A DNA stretch of 64,000 nucleotides, from NCBI RefSeq assembly GCF_022869805.1, contig NZ_CP094974.1, positions 3,348,001 to 3,412,000 on the forward strand, written 5' to 3'. This document shows positions 59,905 to 64,000 of this stretch, piece by piece. The stretch is from Halosolutus halophilus. GTDB lineage: Archaea; Halobacteriota; Halobacteria; Halobacteriales; Natrialbaceae. Made by a program: the position numbers and the translations under genes. How positions within the stretch are numbered: the first letter of the stretch is position 1; the number at the start of each line of letters is the position of its first letter. The notes beneath the pieces were generated by a model. The model was not told the DNA's origin, searched no databases, and worked only from the letters and a program-made list of their open reading frames with translations.

Positions 59905-62349
59905 TCAGTCGTCGGCCTCGAGCGCGGATTTGATCTTCGCCGCGGTGATCGGCATGTCGGTGATGCGGACCCCGACCGCCTCCCGGATGGCGTTGCTCAG
60001 CGCGGGCGGAACCGTGTTCGTCGGTACCTCCGCGACGGACTTCGCGCCGAACGGCCCCGTCGGTTCGTGGGTCTCGACCAGGATCGACTCGATCGTGGGC
60101 GTCTCCGCCGCCGTCGGCCAGTCGTACTCGTCGAAACTCGTCACCTCCGCTCGACCCTCGTCGTCGAACGTGATGCCCTCGCAGACGGCCATCTCGTAGC
60201 TCATGTGGTTCGCGCCTTCGACCTGCCCCTCCGCCATTCCCGGATTGATCGCGACGCCGCAGTCGACCGCGACGACGAGTTTGTTGACGTCGAACTCGCC
60301 GGTCTCCTCGTCGACGGTGACGTCCGCGAACTGCGCGGCGAACGGCGGCGGACTTTCCTCCGTACAGTGGGTTCCCTTGCCGAGGATGTGTTCGCGCTCG
60401 TCGTGGCCGTAGGCGGCCTCGTAGCCGATCTCCTCGAGGCTTACGCTCGCACCCGTCTCCTCGCTGTAGACCGTCCCATCTCCGGTGTCGAGGTTCGACT
60501 CGGGCTCTTCGAGGAGCTTCGAGCCCCAGTAGAGGATCCGCCCTTTCGCGTCTTCCGCGGCCTTCTTGACCGCCATGCCGCTGATGTAGGTCGTCGAGGA
60601 GGCGTACGCGCCGTAGTCGAACGGCGTGACGTCCGTGTCCGACGACTTGATCACGATGTCCGTCTCCTCACAACCCAGCACTTCGGCTGCGATCTGGATG
60701 AACGCCGTGTCCGCCCCCGTTCCGATGTCGACGCCGCCGACGTGGAGGTGGAACGAGCCGTCCTCGTTCATCATTAGCTGGGCGGCCCCGAGTTCGTCGC
60801 CCGCGACGCCGGTTCCCTGTGCCGAGAGCGCCATCCCGATGCCGCGGTGGCGGTGCTCCTCGTCGGGTTGCTCGAGGGCGTCCCAGCCGATCGCCTCCTT
60901 GCCGCGTTCGATACACTCGTCGAGGCCGCACGATCGAATCCGTCGTTCCGCGCCTTCGCCGCCCATCATGCCGGCGATTTCGTCGAGGTCGCCGACCTCC
61001 ATGTAGTGTCGCTGCCGGAACTCGACGGGATCCAGGTCGAGGTCGCGGGCGACCTCGTCGAGGTGGCCTTCGAGTGCCAGGGTTCCCTGCGGTGCGCCGT
61101 AGCCGCGCATCGCGCCGGTCTGAGGGGTGTTCGTGTGGACGATGTCGGCTTCGAATCGTGCGTTCGGGACCTTCGAGTACAGCGGCATCGGCTTGCTGCC
61201 GACGTTCCCCGCGACCGTCATCCCGTGGCTCCCGTACGCACCCGTGTTCGAGAGCGCGTACAGATCGATCGCTTCGATAGATCCGTCCTCGGTGACCGCG
61301 GTGCGCGCCCGGACGTTCATCGGGTGACGCGAGCGCATCGCGTGGAACTCCTCTTCGCGCGTGGCTTCGTAGATCACGGGCCGATCGGCCGCGAGGGACA
61401 GTGCGAGCGGAATCGGCTCGACGACCATCGCCTGTTTACCGCCGAAGCCGCCGCCGACCCGGGGCTTCGAGACGCGGATATCCCGGATGGGGATGTCGAA
61501 CAGGTGAGCCAGTTGCCGCCGCGTGTGGTTCGGCACCTGCGTACTCGTGACGAGCACGTGTCGGTCGTCCTCGTCGGTGTACGCGAGGGAGGTGTGGGGC
61601 TCGATCTGGGCGTGTGACTGGCGGATCGTCTCCCACTCGGTCTCGTGGACGTGGACGTCGTCGCGCTCGAGGGCGTCGTCGACGTCGCCGATCTCGCCGT
61701 CGATCCGGGACATCCGGTTGCGGCTGTAGTCGTGCCCGACGATCTCGTTCTCGACCTCGTCGTCGTCGAACAGCCGCGGTGCGTCCTCGGAGTAGGCCTC
61801 CTCGGGGTCGAGCACGTAGTCGTCCTCCTCGTACTCGACCTCGATGCTGTCGGCCGCGGTGCGTGCGGTCTCGGCGTCGTCCGCCGCCACCGCCGCGATC
61901 GGATCGCCGACGTAGCGGACGTGGTCGTTGAGCACGTTCATGTCCCACGGACTCGGTTCGGGGTAGGACTGGCCCGCGCTCGTGTACTTCGCGTCGGGGG
62001 TCTCCTCGGACCACGGCGTCAGGACCGCGTGGACCGCGTCCATCCCCTCGGCCGCGCTCGCGTCGACGTCGGTCACGTAGCCGTGTGGGATCTCGCTGCG
62101 AACGACCGCGGCGTGTGCGAGGTCGGGGAACCGTTGCTCGTAATCGGCGGTGTACTTCGCCTGCCCGGTGACGAGTTTCGGATCGTCGTCTTTCTGGGCC
62201 GGTCGCGAGACGCTGGCTCGCTCGTCGGGTTCCAGGTCGTTGTTCTCGGGTTCGTCCCACTCGAGGGGATGGTCCTCGAACTCGGGGGACTCCCTCTCCG
62301 AACGCGATGCGGTACCGCCGTCGGGTTTCGGATCGTCTGGATCAGTCAT
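59905..62349 (-). CDS. Xanthine dehydrogenase-type molybdopterin subunit (copy 2)
   Basis: An 814-aa large subunit, clearly homologous along its full length with copy 1. It shares the acidic N-terminal extension (PLEWDEPENN), QVPNHTRRQLAHLF, RVGGGFGGKQA, AMRGYGAPQGTLA, SSTTYISGMAVK and the catalytic Glu in FGAKSVAEVPTN. The start overlaps the stop of its small-subunit gene (ATGACTGA). GGGFGGKQ is closer to canonical xanthine dehydrogenase than the GAGFGSKQ of copy 1. The two may differ in substrate. Confidence 0.9.
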   Translation of the reverse strand: MTDPDDPKPDGGTASRSERESPEFEDHPLEWDEPENNDLEPDERASVSRPAQKDDDPKLVTGQAKYTADYEQRFPDLAHAAVVRSEIPHGYVTDVDASAAEGMDAVHAVLTPWSEETPDAKYTSAGQSYPEPSPWDMNVLNDHVRYVGDPIAAVAADDAETARTAADSIEVEYEEDDYVLDPEEAYSEDAPRLFDDDEVENEIVGHDYSRNRMSRIDGEIGDVDDALERDDVHVHETEWETIRQSHAQIEPHTSLAYTDEDDRHVLVTSTQVPNHTRRQLAHLFDIPIRDIRVSKPRVGGGFGGKQAMVVEPIPLALSLAADRPVIYEATREEEFHAMRSRHPMNVRARTAVTEDGSIEAIDLYALSNTGAYGSHGMTVAGNVGSKPMPLYSKVPNARFEADIVHTNTPQTGAMRGYGAPQGTLALEGHLDEVARDLDLDPVEFRQRHYMEVGDLDEIAGMMGGEGAERRIRSCGLDECIERGKEAIGWDALEQPDEEHRHRGIGMALSAQGTGVAGDELGAAQLMMNEDGSFHLHVGGVDIGTGADTAFIQIAAEVLGCEETDIVIKSSDTDVTPFDYGAYASSTTYISGMAVKKAAEDAKGRILYWGSKLLEEPESNLDTGDGTVYSEETGASVSLEEIGYEAAYGHDEREHILGKGTHCTEESPPPFAAQFADVTVDEETGEFDVNKLVVAVDCGVAINPGMAEGQVEGANHMSYEMAVCEGITFDDEGRAEVTSFDEYDWPTAAETPTIESILVETHEPTGPFGAKSVAEVPTNTVPPALSNAIREAVGVRITDMPITAAKIKSALEADD

Positions 62350-62887
62350 GCGTCTCACCGCTGCGTTCGGTCGCCTCTCGAGCGGTGGATGCGGGCGACG
62401 TGCCGCCGTCCGTCGCGACGGTCCCGTCGCCGTTCATCCGCTCGGCGGCGTCGAGTATCGCTTCGACTGGTTTCTGGTAGCCGGTACACCGACACAGGTT
62501 GTCGTCGATCGCCGCTCGAACGTCGGCTTCGCTCGGGTCCGGGGTCTCCTCGAGCAACGCTTTCGCCTGGATGATCATCCCCGGGATACAGAACCCACAC
62601 TGGACCGCGAAGTGATCGACGAACGCCTGCTGGATCGGATGGAGGTCGTCCTGCGTGCCGAGGCCCTCGATCGTCCGGATGGACGCGCCGTCGGCCTCCC
62701 GGACGGTCGTCCCGCAGGCCATCCGGGCGTCGCCCCCGATGAGTACCTTCGAGGCCCCGCAGACGCCGCCGTCACAGCCGCACTTCACGCCCGTGTAGCC
62801 TTCGCGTCGCAACACCGACGCGAGGTTGTCCTCCGGCGCCGCGTCGACGTCCATCGATTCGCCGTTGACGGTCAGGGTGAACTGCAC
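62342..62887 (-). CDS. 2Fe-2S subunit of molybdoenzyme 2, Ser at one cluster ligand position
   Basis: A 181-aa small subunit from a GTG start with a strong upstream Shine-Dalgarno-like GGAGGG. The cluster region reads CGCDGGVCGAS, so ligands are Cys38, Cys43 and Cys58 with Ser46 where copy 1 has Cys; an extra Cys36 lies two residues upstream. The helical cluster (QCGFCIPGM, NLCRCTGYQK) is intact. It precedes its large subunit with an 8-bp overlap. Confidence 0.92.
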   Translation of the reverse strand: MQFTLTVNGESMDVDAAPEDNLASVLRREGYTGVKCGCDGGVCGASKVLIGGDARMACGTTVREADGASIRTIEGLGTQDDLHPIQQAFVDHFAVQCGFCIPGMIIQAKALLEETPDPSEADVRAAIDDNLCRCTGYQKPVEAILDAAERMNGDGTVATDGGTSPASTAREATERSGETHD

Positions 62888-62888
62888 A

Positions 62889-62914
62889 GTGATCCCTCCT
62901 GTAAGCGTATCACT
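62889..62914. promoter_or_regulatory. AGTGAT/ATCACT inverted repeat upstream of molybdoenzyme 2
   Basis: AGTGAT (62889-62894) and ATCACT (62909-62914) flank 14 bp in the leader just before the small-subunit start at 62887. A TATA-like element (TAATTATATG on the minus strand, 62955-62964) lies about 70 bp upstream, so this is an expressed leader with a ribosome binding site. Confidence 0.4.
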
Positions 62915-63160
62915 AGCATACGTGTCGTAGTGAAAGATGAGAGACAGCGCTACATATAATTATGGTTGCCCCCGACGAGCGCGTACTGGGACGATTCTCC
63001 GTCAGTCCGTTCTCGCTGGACTGAATCGCTGCACCGATTGTGGTGCCGAAAACCGGGTCGGAGTCCACGACGGGTGTCGAACGGCCGCGATCTCGGCGCG
63101 GGGATTCAGTGACGCCGCTCGCCGGTCTCCGTGACCGAAAACGCGACTGCGGCGGTCGAG

Positions 63161-63541
63161 TCAGCGGTTCGCCGCGATCGCTTCGATTTCGACCCCGACG
63201 CCCTTGGGCAGGTTCGCCACCTCGACGGCGCTCCGGGCCGGCGGTTCCTCGTCGAAGAATTCGGCGTACGTTTCGTTCATCTCGTCGAAGGTCTCGATGT
63301 CGTCGAGAAAGACCGTGACCTTGAGCACGTCGCTCATCTCGAGGTCTTCCTCGGCCAGGACGGCTTCGACGTTGTCGAGCGCCCGTTCCGTCTGGACTGC
63401 GATCGGTTCGTCGTCGAGTAACTCCCCGTCGGCGGTCATGGGGATCTGTCCGGCGGTGAACGTGACGTCGCCGTTGGTCGTCGCCTGACTGTACGCACCG
63501 ACCGCGGCCGGCGCGTCGTCGGTACCGAGGATGCGCTTCAT
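63161..63541 (-). CDS. ridA: RidA family deaminase (second copy)
   Basis: A 126-aa RidA protein from MKRILGTDDAPAAVGAYSQA. It is similar throughout to the copy at 3140 (FTAGQIPMTADG, KVTVFLDDIETFDEM, PARSAVEVANLPKGVGVEIEA with the key Arg). Located beside the purine-type catabolic island, it may remove reactive enamine or carbamoyl intermediates there. RutC of the bacterial pyrimidine (Rut) pathway is also a RidA-family protein. Confidence 0.93.
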   Translation of the reverse strand: MKRILGTDDAPAAVGAYSQATTNGDVTFTAGQIPMTADGELLDDEPIAVQTERALDNVEAVLAEEDLEMSDVLKVTVFLDDIETFDEMNETYAEFFDEEPPARSAVEVANLPKGVGVEIEAIAANR

Positions 63542-63787
63542 ACAGCCCGAATACAGGTACGAGCGCTTAAACGTTGTCCAGCGGAGGGCGGAACGGAGTT
63601 CGTCCGCTCGCCGTTCGACGTCGATGTCGAACCGAATCGATCGCGGAAACGGTCGCGCCAGCGACCCGACGCCGATCGGCATCGGCAGTACGGAGGGTGT
63701 CACCGCGACCCCAGGTCGCCGACGAAATCGTGTGCCACAGTGTGGCCGAACAGTTGTGCGACGGTGACGAATCGGATCGATCAGGGA

Positions 63788-63797
63788 AAATTATATG
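63788..63797 (+). promoter_or_regulatory. TATA box of the purine permease
   Basis: AAATTATATG is 25-34 bp before the ATG at 63822, supporting a leaderless transcript from that start rather than the ATG at 63813. Confidence 0.55.
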
Positions 63798-63821
63798 ATG
63801 ATATGGTGTGGCATGGCGTAT

Positions 63822-64000
63822 ATGTCAGATTCAACTGGCACGAACTCCCGGCTGGGGGAGTACTTCGGATTCGACGAGCACGGGACCGATCTGAAGACGG
63901 AACTGCTCGCGGGGATGACGACGTTCCTCACGATGTCGTACATCATCATCGTGAATCCCGCGATCCTCTCCGAAGCGATCCAGATCGAAGGCTACTCTCA
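63822..64000 (+). CDS. AzgA/PbuG-type purine permease, 3'-partial
   Basis: The first 59 codons of an NCS2-superfamily transporter, cut by the right edge. It begins MSDSTGTNSRLGEYFGFDEH, then TELLAGMTTFLTMSYIIIVN and PAILSEA, the N-terminal signature of guanine/hypoxanthine/adenine permeases (AzgA, PbuG). It would import purines for the catabolic island it adjoins. Confidence 0.88.
   Translation, partial: MSDSTGTNSRLGEYFGFDEHGTDLKTELLAGMTTFLTMSYIIIVNPAILSEAIQIEGYS

Noticed and set aside
62937-63134. 65-codon frame with RCTDCGAE, zinc-finger-like
   Set aside because: Only three Cys in total near the motif, no partner CxxC, and the rest is unconserved-looking; likely chance.
1-64000. CRISPR array, rRNA operon, replication origin, prophage
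   Set aside because: No regularly spaced repeats, no rRNA-like sequence, no orc/cdc6 gene with ORB repeats, and no phage structural genes were seen.

Overview
The window is a high-GC, CGATCG-rich stretch of a haloarchaeal chromosome. The evidence is an Asp/Glu-rich proteome, Tat signal peptides on almost every exported protein, a tRNA-Ser without encoded CCA, TATA boxes about 25-30 nt upstream of start codons (leaderless style), and archaeal or halophile-restricted families: HTH_10 bacterio-opsin-activator-like regulator, wHTH-receiver fusion, RdfA, SMC-like Sph protein, S17e, patatin-type PHA depolymerase and Mer-like F420 enzyme. A Natrialbales-like host is my guess, not shown by the sequence.

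Layout. 0-16 kb is mostly core metabolism: an iron/thiamine-type ABC permease (cut by the left edge), an SRAP DNA-protein crosslink protein, tRNA-Ser(GGA), a RidA deaminase, threonine ammonia-lyase, a gamma-glutamylcyclotransferase-like protein, a surface protein with its small membrane partner, citrate synthase, an ABC-2 exporter, two aldo-keto reductases, a methyltransferase, a threonine-synthase-like enzyme and a universal stress protein. 16.6-22.5 kb is a redox/regulatory patch (HxlR regulator, thioredoxin-reductase-like flavoprotein, peroxiredoxin, YHS-MaoC fusion, alpha/beta hydrolase, Rrf2) with clustered GTTAC/GTAAC operator-like repeats. 22.6-33 kb holds a frameshifted TauE/SafE permease, a Tat-exported phospholipase-D-like protein, a probable polyhydroxyalkanoate-mobilisation operon (3-hydroxybutyrate dehydrogenase, patatin depolymerase, carboxymuconolactone-decarboxylase-like), a PAS histidine kinase with a wHTH-receiver regulator, and a dihydrolipoamide-dehydrogenase-like flavoprotein.

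33-40 kb is decaying DNA: Tat lipoproteins and beta-propeller proteins lie among a broken DUF3179 gene, a truncated LVIVD paralogue, a shattered acetyl-CoA synthetase and about 1.5 kb without intact genes. 40.1-45.0 kb is a compact accessory module: an RHH/zinc-ribbon protein, two S17e-like mini-proteins, a small DUF7979-like protein, and the rdfA-SMC-like (Sph) pair linked to cell shape, with palindromic GTATAC-type sites in its promoters.

45.4-64 kb is a coherent nitrogen-compound catabolic island: three cyclic amidohydrolase/deaminases, a D-aminoacylase-like enzyme, an M20 carbamoylase/allantoate-amidohydrolase-like enzyme, an F420-type LLM oxidoreductase, a threonine synthase, a TusA-like sulfur carrier, two tandem xanthine-dehydrogenase-type molybdoenzymes (each with a 2Fe-2S subunit but no FAD subunit), a second RidA and the start of an AzgA/PbuG-type purine permease. 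Together they look like a purine or related N-heterocycle uptake and degradation pathway, and this is the best candidate for a poorly described system here. The cell-shape/S17e module is the second.
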